From Bradyrhizobium diazoefficiens (GTDB lineage Bacteria > Pseudomonadota > Alphaproteobacteria > Rhizobiales > Xanthobacteraceae): DNA of 64,000 nucleotides. The number at the start of each line of letters is the position of its first letter. The first letter of the stretch is position 1. The position numbers and the translations under genes are program-made. This document shows positions 50,465 through 59,850 of this stretch, in pieces. The stretch spans positions 1-64,000 of the forward strand of contig NZ_JAENXS010000007.1 of assembly GCF_016612535.1 (NCBI RefSeq), written 5' to 3'. Below the pieces are notes generated by a model. It saw nothing but the letters and a program-made list of their open reading frames with translations, searched no databases and had not been told where the DNA came from.

Positions 50465-51640
50465 ATGAAGACGCAATTGACCTTGGCCGCAGCCGCCTTG
50501 CTGCTCGGCATCTCGCTGAGCCCCACCCTCGCCGAGGACAAGATCAAGCTGGGCATGATCGTGACCCTGTCGGGACCTGCTGCTGCGCTGGGTCAACAGG
50601 TCCGCGACGGCTTCGCGCTCGCGGTGAAGGATCTCGGCGGCAAGATGGGGGGCCGCGATGTCGAGCTTGTCGTGGTCGATGACGAGCTCAAACCGGACGC
50701 AGCGGTTACCAAGGTCAAGGGCCTTCTTGAGCGCGACAAGGTGGACTTCGTGGTCGGCCCGATCTTCTCCAACGTCCTGCAGGCCATTCATCGGCCGGTC
50801 ACGGAATCGAAGACCTTCCTGATAAGCCCCAACGCCGGCCCGTCGACCTTCGCCGGCAAGGACTGCAACCCGTTCTTCTATGTGACGTCGTACCAGAACG
50901 ATCAGGTCCACGAGATCCTCGGCAAGGTCGCGCAGGACCGCGGTTACAAGCGGATGTATCTGATGGTGCCGAACTATCAGGCCGGCAAGGATTCGGTGGC
51001 CGGCTTCAGGCTCGACTACAAGGGCGAGATTGTCGAAGAATCCTACATGCCGCTGAACACGCTGGACTTCCAGCCGGAGCTGTCCAAGATCTCGTCGCAG
51101 AAGCCCGATGCGCTGTTCACGTTCATGCCGGGCGGTCTCGGCGTCAATCTCGTCAAGCAGTACAAGCAAGCCGGGCTCGCCGACAGCATTCCGGTGCTCT
51201 CCGCCTTCACGGTGGATGAATCGACGCTACCGGCGCAGCAGGATGCCGCCGTCGGCATGTTCGGCGGCGCGAACTGGGCGCCCAATCTCGACAACCCCCA
51301 GAACAAGAAGTTCGTCGCCGCCTATGAGGCCGCCTATAATAGCGTGCCCGGGACGTATGCCATGCAGGGGTACGACGCAGCGATGCTGATCGGCAGCGCG
51401 GTCAAAGGCGTGAAAGGTGATCTCTCGAACAAGGACGCCGTTGGGGCCGCGCTGAAGAAGGCCGACTTCACCTCGCTGCGTGGCGCATTCAAATTCAACA
51501 CCAACGGCTATCCGATTCAGGATTTCTACCTTACGAAAGTCGCCAAGCGTTCGGACGGAAAGTTCCAGACCGAGATCGTCCAGAAGGTTTTTGAGAATTA
51601 CGGCGACCGCTATGCCAAGGACTGCAAGGCGGCGAACTAA
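50465..51640 (+). CDS. LivK-type ABC transporter substrate-binding protein
   Basis: A 391-residue type I periplasmic binding protein with signal peptide (1-23, ending TLAE) and family segments 'IKLGMIVTLSGPAAALGQQ' and 'KVKGLLERDKVDFVVGPIFS' (in part). Members near aromatic gene clusters bind benzoate-type acids. A GGGGGA site precedes the ATG. No permease or ATPase genes are in the window, so it must share membrane components elsewhere. Confidence 0.88.
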   Translation: MKTQLTLAAAALLLGISLSPTLAEDKIKLGMIVTLSGPAAALGQQVRDGFALAVKDLGGKMGGRDVELVVVDDELKPDAAVTKVKGLLERDKVDFVVGPIFSNVLQAIHRPVTESKTFLISPNAGPSTFAGKDCNPFFYVTSYQNDQVHEILGKVAQDRGYKRMYLMVPNYQAGKDSVAGFRLDYKGEIVEESYMPLNTLDFQPELSKISSQKPDALFTFMPGGLGVNLVKQYKQAGLADSIPVLSAFTVDESTLPAQQDAAVGMFGGANWAPNLDNPQNKKFVAAYEAAYNSVPGTYAMQGYDAAMLIGSAVKGVKGDLSNKDAVGAALKKADFTSLRGAFKFNTNGYPIQDFYLTKVAKRSDGKFQTEIVQKVFENYGDRYAKDCKAAN

Positions 51641-51670
51641 AGCCGCGCGTCGCGTTAAGGGAGGACTACA

Positions 51671-52129
51671 ATGAAGAGCGAAATCACCGGCATCACACGG
51701 GCCAACGAGGGAATCCAGGGCATTTCCTGGAACATCCTCGGCCAGACCTATGTGCCGAAGAGCAATACCGAGAACAGCTTCTCCTGGCACGCGACATTGC
51801 CACCGGGCACGTTCGTGCCGCCGCACATCCATCCCGACCAGGATGAGTATCTCTACATGCTGGAGGGTAAGCTCGACTTCATGCTCGGTAACTCCGAGGC
51901 GCAGGCAACGCCGGGAGACCTTATCCGGCTCGGCATGGGCGTGCCGCACGGCATCTTCAACAAGTCGGACCAGACCGCAAAGGTGCTGTTCTGGGTTTCA
52001 CCGACCCGCAAGCTGTTCGATCTGTTCTGGGGCCTTCACAACATGAAGGAACAGAAACCAGAGGATGTGGTGGCGATGGCCGCCGAGTTCAACATCCACT
52101 TCCTGCCGCCGCCTCCGGGCGCCGGCTAG
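51671..52129 (+). CDS. Cupin-domain protein
   Basis: A 152-residue single-cupin protein: metal ligands in motif 1 are His52, His54 and Glu59 (HIHPDQDEY) and motif 2 ends with His93 ('GVPHGIFN'). GGGAGG precedes the ATG 30 bases after the binding-protein gene, so it is in the same operon. Could be a small dioxygenase or isomerase in the aromatic route; not proven. Confidence 0.85.
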   Translation: MKSEITGITRANEGIQGISWNILGQTYVPKSNTENSFSWHATLPPGTFVPPHIHPDQDEYLYMLEGKLDFMLGNSEAQATPGDLIRLGMGVPHGIFNKSDQTAKVLFWVSPTRKLFDLFWGLHNMKEQKPEDVVAMAAEFNIHFLPPPPGAG

Positions 52130-52138
52130 CGGCTCAGA

Positions 52139-53389
52139 TCAAGCGCGCACCGCTGCAAGTCCCGGCACTGCGGCGAAGCCGGCTTTGGTGGCATAGCCGC
52201 GCACGATGGCCTCACGTTGGGAATAGCTCAAGACGTTGTCGACATTGTCGAAGCCGTCGGGCGCAAGCTGCTCGACGGCATCGATGACCCCCTCGGGGCC
52301 TCCCCGGCGATTGGAGCGGACGATGTCCGCGGTCATCGGCAGGCGCTTTTTCTCGTATTCCATCAGCGCCTGACGCGGATGCTCGGCACGCACCAATGCG
52401 TCGGCGAGACAGCGCGCATCGAGGATCGCTTGCGAGGCGCCGTTCGAGCCGACCGGATACATGGGATGCGCGGCATCGCCCAGCAGCGTGACGCGCCCAG
52501 ACGACCAATAGGGCAATGGATCGCGGTCGCAGGTCGGGTACTCATAAAACTCCGGCGTTGCCGAGATCAGGCTCTTGACGTCGATGTAGGGCACGGAGAA
52601 GCGCGCCACGTGGGGCATCAGCTCCTCGCGCCGGCCCGGCCGCGACCAATCTTCCTTACGCGGCGGCGGCGCATTGCCCTCGCCCACTTTCACCAGCACC
52701 GCCCAATTGGTGAGACGGCTTGCAGGGCTCGATCCCTCCGCGATCGGATAGATCACCACCTTGGCATTGAGGCCACCGGCCACGATCATCGATTTGCCAG
52801 TGAGGAACACCGGCCAGTCGCGCGCGCCGCGCCACAGCATCAGGCCGTTCCAGCACGGCGGTCCTTCGTTCGGGAACAGTGTGTCGCGGACACGTGAATG
52901 GATGCCGTCCGCGCCGATCAGGATATCGCCGCGCGCGGTGTGGATGTGTGCGCCAGTGCGATCGAAGAAATAGGCGGTGACACCGCTCTCGTCCTGCGTG
53001 AAGGCGCCAAGCCGGCAGCCGGTGTGGATTGCTTCTAGCCCAAGCCGCTCCTCGACAGCGCGATGGATGACGCCCTGAAGCCGGCCACGGTGGATTGAGA
53101 ATTGCGGCACGTCGTGACCGGCGTCGACGCCACGGGCTTCGCGCCAGACCTCCTGGCCGTGACGATTGAGGTAGTAGAGCTGGTCGGTTCGGATCGCGAC
53201 GTCGTCGAGTTTTTGCAGCAAGCCAAGGCTGGCAAGCTCACGCATGGCGTGCGGAAGCGTGTTGATGCCGACGCCGAGCTCGCGGATGGTGTCGGCCTGT
53301 TCGAAAATCTCGCACGCAATGCCGCGGGCCCGCAGCATCAACGCCGTGCTGAGACCACCGATACCGCCTCCGACGATAATCGCCTTCAT
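52139..53389 (-). CDS. FAD-dependent aromatic monooxygenase
   Basis: A 416-residue class A flavoprotein hydroxylase: GGGIGG at 7-12, 'DILIGADGIHSRVR' and 'VTLLGDAAHPMYPVGSNGASQAI' (in part), the three FAD/NADPH fingerprints. Resembles salicylate/3-hydroxybenzoate hydroxylases. ATG 53389 is preceded by GAGGG; a GTG at 53404 is alternative. It follows the monooxygenase/reductase gene by 55 bases on the same strand. Confidence 0.87.
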   Translation of the reverse strand: MKAIIVGGGIGGLSTALMLRARGIACEIFEQADTIRELGVGINTLPHAMRELASLGLLQKLDDVAIRTDQLYYLNRHGQEVWREARGVDAGHDVPQFSIHRGRLQGVIHRAVEERLGLEAIHTGCRLGAFTQDESGVTAYFFDRTGAHIHTARGDILIGADGIHSRVRDTLFPNEGPPCWNGLMLWRGARDWPVFLTGKSMIVAGGLNAKVVIYPIAEGSSPASRLTNWAVLVKVGEGNAPPPRKEDWSRPGRREELMPHVARFSVPYIDVKSLISATPEFYEYPTCDRDPLPYWSSGRVTLLGDAAHPMYPVGSNGASQAILDARCLADALVRAEHPRQALMEYEKKRLPMTADIVRSNRRGGPEGVIDAVEQLAPDGFDNVDNVLSYSQREAIVRGYATKAGFAAVPGLAAVRA

Positions 53390-53444
53390 CGCCCTCAACT
53401 CCACTCAAGACACGCCAGGCAATGGGTCAAATTCGCACGGGCGG

Positions 53445-55796
53445 TCACTCCGCCGCAAGCGGCTTTGTCGCCTCCGCCTTGAGCTCGGCCCGGATCTTGG
53501 GCTTAGCCTTAATTCGGAGCTCCTCCAGATCCTGTCTGTCCCGCACGCTGTTGCGGAAAATCTGGTCTTTTCCGGGCAGGTACTGCGGCGGACAGAACGC
53601 GTCGTTTGCCCCATACCAGGCCGCCGCCTTCATGGTGAAGAACGGGTCGACCAGATGCGGCCGCCCGAGCGCGACGAGGTCAGCCCGGCCGGCGGCCAGG
53701 ATGGTGTTAGCCTGGTCCGCGGTCGTGATGTTGCCGACGCACATGGTGGCAACACGCGCCTCGTTGCGGACTTGATCGGAGAACGGCGTCTGGAACATGC
53801 GCGCGTAGATAGGCTGCGCATCGCGCACGGTCTGCCCGGTCGAAACGTCGACGAGATCGACACCGGCTTCGGCGAAGGCGCGCGCAATCGCCACCGCATC
53901 GTCACCAGTGATGCCGCCATCAGCCCAGTCGGTCGCAGAAATGCGGACCGACATCGGCTTGTGCGATGGCCATACCGCGCGCAGCGCCTCGAAGACCTCG
54001 ATCGGGAAGCGCAGCCGGTTTTCGAGCGAGCCGCCATATTCGTCCGTGCGGGTGTTCGTCAGCGGCGAGATGAAGCTCGCGAGCAGATAGCCGTGAGCGC
54101 AGTGCAGCTCGAGCATATCGAAGCCGCAGCGCTCGCCGCGCTCGGCCGCAGCGACGAAAGAGTCCCTCACTGTGTTCATGCCGGCGCGATCGAGCTCGCG
54201 CGGCACCTGGCTGTCGGGGAAATAGGGCAGCGGCGATGCCGAGAACACTTCCCAGCCGCCCTCATCGAGCGGCCGGTCGATACCGTCCCACATCAGCTTG
54301 GTCGCGCCCTTGCGGCCGGCGTGTCCCAGTTGCAGGCAGATTTTTGCGGCCGAGTTACCGTGGATGAAAGCGACGATGCGCCGCCAGACGGCCTCCTGCT
54401 CGTCGTTCCAGAGACCCGTGCAACCCGGCGTGATTCGGGCGTCACGGCTGACACAGGTCATCTCGGTGAAGATCAAGCCGGCGCCGCCGATGGCGCGAGA
54501 TCCGTAGTGCACCAGATGGAAATCGGTCGGCACGCCTTCCTTCGCCGAATACATGCACATCGGCGACACCACAGCGCGGTTGGCGATCTCCATCTGGCGC
54601 AGCCGGAAAGGCTGGAACAGCGGCACTACCGGCGTTTTGACATCGACGTCGAAGCCGCCGTCGCGAACCTGTTTCGCAAACGACTTCTCGACCTCCGCGA
54701 CGAAATCCGGCGCGCGCAATTTTAGATTATCATAGGTGATCGCCTTCGAGCGCGTCATCACGCCGAAGGCGAACTGGACGGGGTCGAAATCCCAGAAGCG
54801 GTCGACGTGCTCGAACCAGACCAGCGAGACGTCGGCGGCGTGCTGCGTCTTTTCGACCTCCTCGCGACGGCCGTGCTCGTAGATCTCCAGCGCAGCCTTG
54901 AAGTCGGGCGCCTTCTGCATGGCCTCGGCCAACGCGATCGCGTCTTCCATCGCGAGCTTGGTGCCCGAGCCGATCGAGAAATGCGCGCTCGCCTTGGCGT
55001 CGCCCAGCAGTACCATGTTGCCTCTGACCCAGCGCTTGCTGCGGATCATCGGAAAATTGCGCCACATCGAGCGGTTGGTCAGCAGCTTGTGGCCGTCGAG
55101 GAACCAGCCGAAAATCTCGGCCATCCGCGCGGCGGACTGGGTTTCGTTCAGCCCCGTCAGGCTCGCCCGCTCGAACGTCTGCGGATCGGTCTCGAAGATC
55201 CAAGTCGAGTGCCCGGCTTCGTATTGGTAGGCATGGGCGATGAACGGCCCCCACTCCGTCTCCTGGAAGATGAAAGTGAAGGCATCGAGCGGTCTGGTCG
55301 ACCCCATCCACGCGAACTTGTTGGTGCGGACATCGACCTCCGGCTGAAAGTGATCGACATATTTCTCACGGAAACGGCTGTTGACACCATCAGCGATCAG
55401 GACGAGATCGGCGTCAGCGAAGCGGGATTCGTCGTCGATATCCGCTTCGAACCGCAGCGTAACCCCAAGCTCGCGCGCCCGCTCCTGCAAGATTAGAAGC
55501 AGCTTCTGACGCGAACAGCCGCAAAAGCCGTTGCCGCCGACCCGATGGATCGTGCCGCGAAAGTGCACGGCGATGTCGTCCCAATACGCGAATTCCTGGG
55601 TGATGCGGCGGTAGCTCGGAAGATCGTGCTTCTCGAAATTGTCCAGCGTCGCATCAGAGAACACCACGCCGAAGCCGAACGTGTCGTCGGAGCGGTTCCG
55701 CTCATATACAGTGATGTCGGCGCTCGGCCGCTGCTTCTTGAGCAGGATCGCTGCGTAGAGACCCGCAGGTCCACCACCGATGATCGCGACCTTCAT
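53445..55796 (-). CDS. Fused FAD monooxygenase / old yellow enzyme reductase (2-aminobenzoyl-CoA monooxygenase/reductase or salicylyl-CoA 5-hydroxylase type)
   Basis: The 783-residue protein has an N-terminal FAD monooxygenase (GGGPAG at 7-12, '[21 protein letters not shown]' in part) and, from about residue 395, an FMN TIM-barrel of the old yellow enzyme family ('[21 protein letters not shown]' in part; '[19 protein letters not shown]' in part). This fusion is characteristic of the Azoarcus evansii enzyme that hydroxylates and then reduces 2-aminobenzoyl-CoA, and of salicylyl-CoA 5-hydroxylase. Site C operator lies 34 bases upstream of its ATG. Central ring-attacking enzyme of the cluster. 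Confidence 0.88.
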   Translation of the reverse strand: MKVAIIGGGPAGLYAAILLKKQRPSADITVYERNRSDDTFGFGVVFSDATLDNFEKHDLPSYRRITQEFAYWDDIAVHFRGTIHRVGGNGFCGCSRQKLLLILQERARELGVTLRFEADIDDESRFADADLVLIADGVNSRFREKYVDHFQPEVDVRTNKFAWMGSTRPLDAFTFIFQETEWGPFIAHAYQYEAGHSTWIFETDPQTFERASLTGLNETQSAARMAEIFGWFLDGHKLLTNRSMWRNFPMIRSKRWVRGNMVLLGDAKASAHFSIGSGTKLAMEDAIALAEAMQKAPDFKAALEIYEHGRREEVEKTQHAADVSLVWFEHVDRFWDFDPVQFAFGVMTRSKAITYDNLKLRAPDFVAEVEKSFAKQVRDGGFDVDVKTPVVPLFQPFRLRQMEIANRAVVSPMCMYSAKEGVPTDFHLVHYGSRAIGGAGLIFTEMTCVSRDARITPGCTGLWNDEQEAVWRRIVAFIHGNSAAKICLQLGHAGRKGATKLMWDGIDRPLDEGGWEVFSASPLPYFPDSQVPRELDRAGMNTVRDSFVAAAERGERCGFDMLELHCAHGYLLASFISPLTNTRTDEYGGSLENRLRFPIEVFEALRAVWPSHKPMSVRISATDWADGGITGDDAVAIARAFAEAGVDLVDVSTGQTVRDAQPIYARMFQTPFSDQVRNEARVATMCVGNITTADQANTILAAGRADLVALGRPHLVDPFFTMKAAAWYGANDAFCPPQYLPGKDQIFRNSVRDRQDLEELRIKAKPKIRAELKAEATKPLAAE

Positions 55797-55829
55797 GGGA
55801 GCCTCGCCAATTCACCCGGCCATGAAACT

Positions 55830-55845
55830 ATTTTAAGCCTAAAAT
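55830..55845 (-). promoter_or_regulatory. Putative MarR operator, site C
   Basis: ATTTTAAGCCTAAAAT is a 14/16 perfect dyad, the best of the five copies, between the fused monooxygenase gene and the upstream hydratase gene. Confidence 0.65.
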
Positions 55846-55892
55846 AATTTCGCGCAAGTCCCCGTTGCGGACCTTCCCGCAAGAAAGGTCGC

Positions 55893-56729
55893 TCAGTCGC
55901 CCCTAAAGACCGGCTTGACCTTGTTGGCAAACGCCTCGAAGGCGCGCTCGAAATCAGCCGTCGTCATGCACAGCGCTTGAGCAATGGCCTCCGCCTCGAT
56001 CGCCTCTTCTATCGACATCGCCCATTCCATGGCCAGCATCCGCTTGGTCATGGTGTTGCCGAAGGTCGGTCCTTCAGCGATCTGCTTGGCCAGCACTTGC
56101 GCCTGCGGCAGCACCTGCTCCGGCGTGACGATGCGACTGAAAAAGCCCCAGCGTTCGCCCTCTTCGGCAGTCATGAACCGGCCCGTGTACAGAAGCTCTG
56201 AGGCACGGGACTGGCCAATGATTCGCGGCAGGATCGCGCAGGCACCCATGTCGCAGCCGGCAAGGCCGACCTTGTTGAACAGGAACGCCACCTTGGCGCC
56301 GCTTGCGGCCAGCCGCATGTCAGATGCCATGGCAATGATTGCGCCGGCGCCGGCACAGATGCCCTCGACCGCGGCCACGATCGGTTGCGGACACGCCCGC
56401 ATCGCCTTGACGAGGTCACCGGTCATCCGCGTGAACGCGGTCAGCCCCTTGGTGTCCATCTTCACGAGCGGGCCGATGATCTCGAATACGTCGCCGCCGG
56501 ACGAGAAATTGCCGCCGGCACCGGTGACGACGATGGACTTGACCGCCTCGTCGAACGCGCAGGCGCGAAAGAAATCGGTAAGTTCCCTGTAGCTCTCAAA
56601 CGTCAGCGGATTCTTCCGCTCAGGGCGGTTGAGCGTCACAGTCGCCACACCGTCGACCACCGTCAGCAGGAAATGTTGCGGCGAATAGTCCGCGAGCGGC
56701 ACGGTGACGGGATTGGCTGGTCTGCTCAT
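55893..56729 (-). CDS. Enoyl-CoA hydratase family protein lacking both usual glutamates
   Basis: A 278-residue crotonase-fold protein with 'RPERKNPL', oxyanion segments '[10 protein letters not shown]' and '[11 protein letters not shown]'. Both positions of the hydratase glutamates differ (GAGAII; FLFNKVG), whereas 'GLAGCDMGA' is strongly conserved among homologues in aromatic clusters. It probably acts on an alicyclic CoA ester by hydration, ring cleavage or isomerisation with other residues. It follows the SDR gene by 43 bases. Confidence 0.83.
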   Translation of the reverse strand: MSRPANPVTVPLADYSPQHFLLTVVDGVATVTLNRPERKNPLTFESYRELTDFFRACAFDEAVKSIVVTGAGGNFSSGGDVFEIIGPLVKMDTKGLTAFTRMTGDLVKAMRACPQPIVAAVEGICAGAGAIIAMASDMRLAASGAKVAFLFNKVGLAGCDMGACAILPRIIGQSRASELLYTGRFMTAEEGERWGFFSRIVTPEQVLPQAQVLAKQIAEGPTFGNTMTKRMLAMEWAMSIEEAIEAEAIAQALCMTTADFERAFEAFANKVKPVFRGD

Positions 56730-56772
56730 GCGATCTCCTTAGCTTCCTTGTTCCGCGCCTGCGCCACGCACG

Positions 56773-57534
56773 CTAGACTTCGCCACCGGCGACCACAATC
56801 GCCTGCCCTGTGATCGCACCGGCGTCCTCGCCGCACAACCAAAGCACGGCATTGGACACTTCCTGAGGTGTGATCAGGCGCCCCTGCGGATTGTGCTTTG
56901 CGAGCTCGGCGATCGCCTGCTCGCGATTCCGGCCGGTCTTCTTCATGATGTTTTCGATGCTGCCGGCAACCAGATCGGTGTCGGTGAAGCCAGGGCAAAC
57001 CGCGTTCACAGTTACGTTGCTGCCGGCCATTTCCAGCGCAAGCGAACGCACAAGACCGACCACGGCGTGCTTTGCCGCCGTGTACGCGCTCACGTAAGCA
57101 TAGCCCTTGAGCCCGGCCGTCGACGCAACCGCAACGATGCGGCCGTAGGGGCGATCCTTCATCCCGGGCAACACAGCGCGGACGGCATGGACCACGCCCA
57201 TGAAATTGACATCCATCATGCGCGCGAAGAGGGCGCTGTCCGACTTCGCAAACGGCGCCGACTCGGCGCTTCCGGCATTGGCAATCAGGATATCGACCGG
57301 CTTTCGCGCATGCGCCTCCGCAACGGCCGCCTTTAGGGCAGCTTCGTCGGAAACGTCGGCGACGACTGCAAAGTGCGCAGCTCCTGCGTTCACCGCCTGC
57401 TCGAGCGTTGCCGCATTTCTGCCGAGCACGGTCACCGTCGCGCCGGTCTCGACAAGCGCCGCCGCAATCGCGCGGCCGATGCCGCGACTGCCACCTGTTA
57501 CCAACGCGTGCGGCGAATGCGGCAATCCGGACAT
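56773..57534 (-). CDS. SDR-family 3-hydroxyacyl-type dehydrogenase
   Basis: A 253-residue classical SDR: 'VTGGSRGIGRA' near residues 13-23, NAG in 'LIANAGSAES', catalytic 'VASTAGLKGYAYVSAYTAAK' (in part) with YxxxK. ATG 57534 has GGGAG eight bases upstream; the upstream ATG 57552 has none. Same strand as the hydratase and behind operator site D. Expected to oxidise a hydroxy-alicyclic CoA intermediate. Confidence 0.87.
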   Translation of the reverse strand: MSGLPHSPHALVTGGSRGIGRAIAAALVETGATVTVLGRNAATLEQAVNAGAAHFAVVADVSDEAALKAAVAEAHARKPVDILIANAGSAESAPFAKSDSALFARMMDVNFMGVVHAVRAVLPGMKDRPYGRIVAVASTAGLKGYAYVSAYTAAKHAVVGLVRSLALEMAGSNVTVNAVCPGFTDTDLVAGSIENIMKKTGRNREQAIAELAKHNPQGRLITPQEVSNAVLWLCGEDAGAITGQAIVVAGGEV

Positions 57535-57576
57535 GCACTGGCTCCCTGACATGGCTGCTGGCCTACGCGTGGATAT

Positions 57577-57592
57577 ATTTTAACCTTCAAGC
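57577..57592 (-). promoter_or_regulatory. Putative MarR operator, site D
   Basis: ATTTTAACCTTCAAGC, 43 bases upstream of the SDR start, in the divergent region with the hydrolase operon. Confidence 0.5.
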
Positions 57593-57655
57593 TTTTGCAA
57601 CGAAGCCTGCTTTTGCACCGGGTACCGACGCGGGGAGCAACCGGCCTGAAAATTG

Positions 57656-57670
57656 CTTTAAGTATAAAAT
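57656..57670 (+). promoter_or_regulatory. Putative MarR operator, site E
   Basis: CTTTAAGTATAAAAT, 60 bases upstream of the hydrolase start, controlling the rightward five-gene operon. Confidence 0.6.
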
Positions 57671-57730
57671 TATCTCTTCCCATCGTCCGCAGGCCTGTTA
57701 GCATCGCCGGGCCAAGCAGAAGGATGTCGC

Positions 57731-58546
57731 GTGCCGCAGCCTGCGCCAATGATAACAAAGGACGGACGCTTCGCCTACGAAGCTGCGGGCGATCCGAACG
57801 CAATACCTTTGATTTTCCTGCATGGCATTGGCGGCGCGGCGCGGGCCTGGCGGCAGCAGCTCGCCAACTTTGGCGATCGCTTCCGCGCCATCGCATGGGA
57901 CATGCCGGGTTACGGCGGCTCTGCGCCGCTCGCCAGCGTCAGCATCACTGCCCTGGCGGATGCTCTCCAGCAATTCGTCGAACAGCTCGGCGCAACACGC
58001 CCCGTTCTGGTCGGCCATTCGATCGGCGGCATGATCGTCCAGAAGCGGCTCGCGCAATCTCCGAAATCAGCGCGCGCCGTCGTTCTCGCGCAAACCAGCC
58101 CGGCCTTCGGCAAGGCCGATGGCGACTGGCAGGCATCGTTCATAGCGGCGCGATTGGGGCCGCTCGATCGCGGCGAGACGATGAGGGCGCTGGCGCCGTC
58201 GCTGGTGAAGGAGCTCGTCGGCGACGACCCCGATCCCGAGGGGATGGAACTTGCGCGCGAGTGCATGGCAAGCGTTCCCGAGGCGAGCTATCGCGCCATG
58301 ATGCTGGCCTTGATCGGATTCGATCAGCGCAGCACGCTCAAGGACATTTCCGTGCCGACGCTGCTGCTGTCCGGCTCGAAGGACAACAACGCGCCCGCGC
58401 CGATGATGGCCAAGACGGCGACCTACATTCCTTCTTCCGAGTATATCGAGCTCGCCGGGGTCGGCCATCTCGCGAACCTCGAGCGCCCTGATGCCTTTGA
58501 CGCGGCTCTCGGCCCATTCCTGAATTCCGTCGCGACCAGAACGTAG
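57731..58546 (+). CDS. Alpha/beta hydrolase
   Basis: A 271-residue alpha/beta hydrolase with 'LHGIGGAARAW' (oxyanion region), nucleophile elbow 'GHSIGG', acid in 'SGSKDNNAP' and late His in 'GVGHLANLE'. The GTG at 57731 has AAGGA seven bases upstream. First gene of a five-gene rightward operon. May open a ring C-C bond or release CoA; the aromatic context favours a ring-fission or thioester hydrolase (inference). Confidence 0.87.
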   Translation: MPQPAPMITKDGRFAYEAAGDPNAIPLIFLHGIGGAARAWRQQLANFGDRFRAIAWDMPGYGGSAPLASVSITALADALQQFVEQLGATRPVLVGHSIGGMIVQKRLAQSPKSARAVVLAQTSPAFGKADGDWQASFIAARLGPLDRGETMRALAPSLVKELVGDDPDPEGMELARECMASVPEASYRAMMLALIGFDQRSTLKDISVPTLLLSGSKDNNAPAPMMAKTATYIPSSEYIELAGVGHLANLERPDAFDAALGPFLNSVATRT

Positions 58547-58558
58547 GGTGACTGCGCA

Positions 58559-59848
58559 ATGACCATGCAAGTCAGCAAGACTATCGGCATCAGCGACAAG
58601 GTCGCGCTGGATGCTCCGATCTTCGATCCCGTTGCATTCCGCCTGAGCGACGAGCAAGCAAGGATAATCGCGCGGGCGCGGGAGATCGGCCAGAGCGTAT
58701 TCGCCGGTCGCGCCGCGAGCTACGATCGCGAGGCAATCTTCCCGAGCGAGAATTATCGCGACCTGCATCGCGTCGGCCTGCTCGGCATTGCGGTCCCCAA
58801 AAAGCATGGAGGGCTCGGCGCGAACTATCAGACTTATGCCCTTGCAGCGGCCGAGATCGGCCGCTATTGCGGCGCGACAGCGCTGACCTGGAATATGCAT
58901 GTCTGCTCGACCCTGTGGTCGGGTCCGCTCGCCGACGATCTCGACATGGATGCGGAGACCCGCGCCGAGCACGAGCGCCGGCGCGCAGTTCACTACAAGC
59001 GAATCGTCGAGGACGGCGCGATCTATTCGCAGCCCTTCTCCGAGGGCGGTGCGGCCGCCGCGGGCGGGGTCGCCTTCGGTACGGAAGCAAAGCCGGTGGA
59101 CGGTGGCTGGATCGTCAACGGCAAGAAGATCTTTGCATCGCTCTCCGGACACGCAGACTACTATGGCGTGCTCTGCACCGAGATCGAGGAGGGTGAGAAG
59201 GCCTCGCGCCGCAATACGCTTTACCTCGCTATTCCTGCGAAGTCGCAAGGCGTTTCTGTCGTCGGCGACTGGGATCCGCTCGGCATGCGCGGCACGGTCT
59301 CGCGAACGCTGCTGTTCAAGGACGTGTTCGTGCCGGAAGATTCCGCATTGATGCCGCGCGGCGTCTATTTCCAGGCGGCGATGCGCTGGCCACACATGTT
59401 CCTGACGCTGTCGCCGACCTATATGGGCCTCGCGCAAGCCTCTTACGATTTCACGGTATGTTATCTGCGTGGCGAGGTCCCGGGCATGCCGCCGGTCAAG
59501 CGCCGGATGTACCCGACCAAGCAGATTGCAGTCGCGCAAATGCAGATCAAGCTCGAGCAGATCAAGACGATCTGGTTCCAGGCCGTCACAGAAGCCTGCG
59601 CCAATCCAAGCAAGGAGCAGGTGCTGCGCGCCTATGCCGCGCAATATTCGGTGATGGAAGGCGTCAATGAGCTCGCCGCGCTTGCGATCCGCACCTGCGG
59701 TGGCCAAGCCATGCTCCGGTCGCTGCCACTGGAACGTATCTATCGCGATAGCCGCTGCGGCTCGCTGATGCTGCCCTGGACGGCCGAGCTCTGCCTCGAC
59801 CGGATCGGTCGCGAGGCGCTGTACGAGGCCGGCGAAACGGACGACTGA
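58559..59848 (+). CDS. Acyl-CoA dehydrogenase family flavoprotein
   Basis: The 429-residue protein has the acyl-CoA dehydrogenase fold: 'GLLGIAVPKKHGGLGANY' near 77-95, 'YSQPFSEGG' and 'GWIVNGKKIFAS' in the middle domain, and a C-terminal helical domain ending 'CGSLMLPWTAELCLDRIG' (in part). It probably forms a double bond in an alicyclic or ring-opened CoA ester and passes electrons to ETF. Next gene begins two bases after its stop. Confidence 0.9.
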   Translation: MTMQVSKTIGISDKVALDAPIFDPVAFRLSDEQARIIARAREIGQSVFAGRAASYDREAIFPSENYRDLHRVGLLGIAVPKKHGGLGANYQTYALAAAEIGRYCGATALTWNMHVCSTLWSGPLADDLDMDAETRAEHERRRAVHYKRIVEDGAIYSQPFSEGGAAAAGGVAFGTEAKPVDGGWIVNGKKIFASLSGHADYYGVLCTEIEEGEKASRRNTLYLAIPAKSQGVSVVGDWDPLGMRGTVSRTLLFKDVFVPEDSALMPRGVYFQAAMRWPHMFLTLSPTYMGLAQASYDFTVCYLRGEVPGMPPVKRRMYPTKQIAVAQMQIKLEQIKTIWFQAVTEACANPSKEQVLRAYAAQYSVMEGVNELAALAIRTCGGQAMLRSLPLERIYRDSRCGSLMLPWTAELCLDRIGREALYEAGETDD

Positions 59849-59850
59849 CG

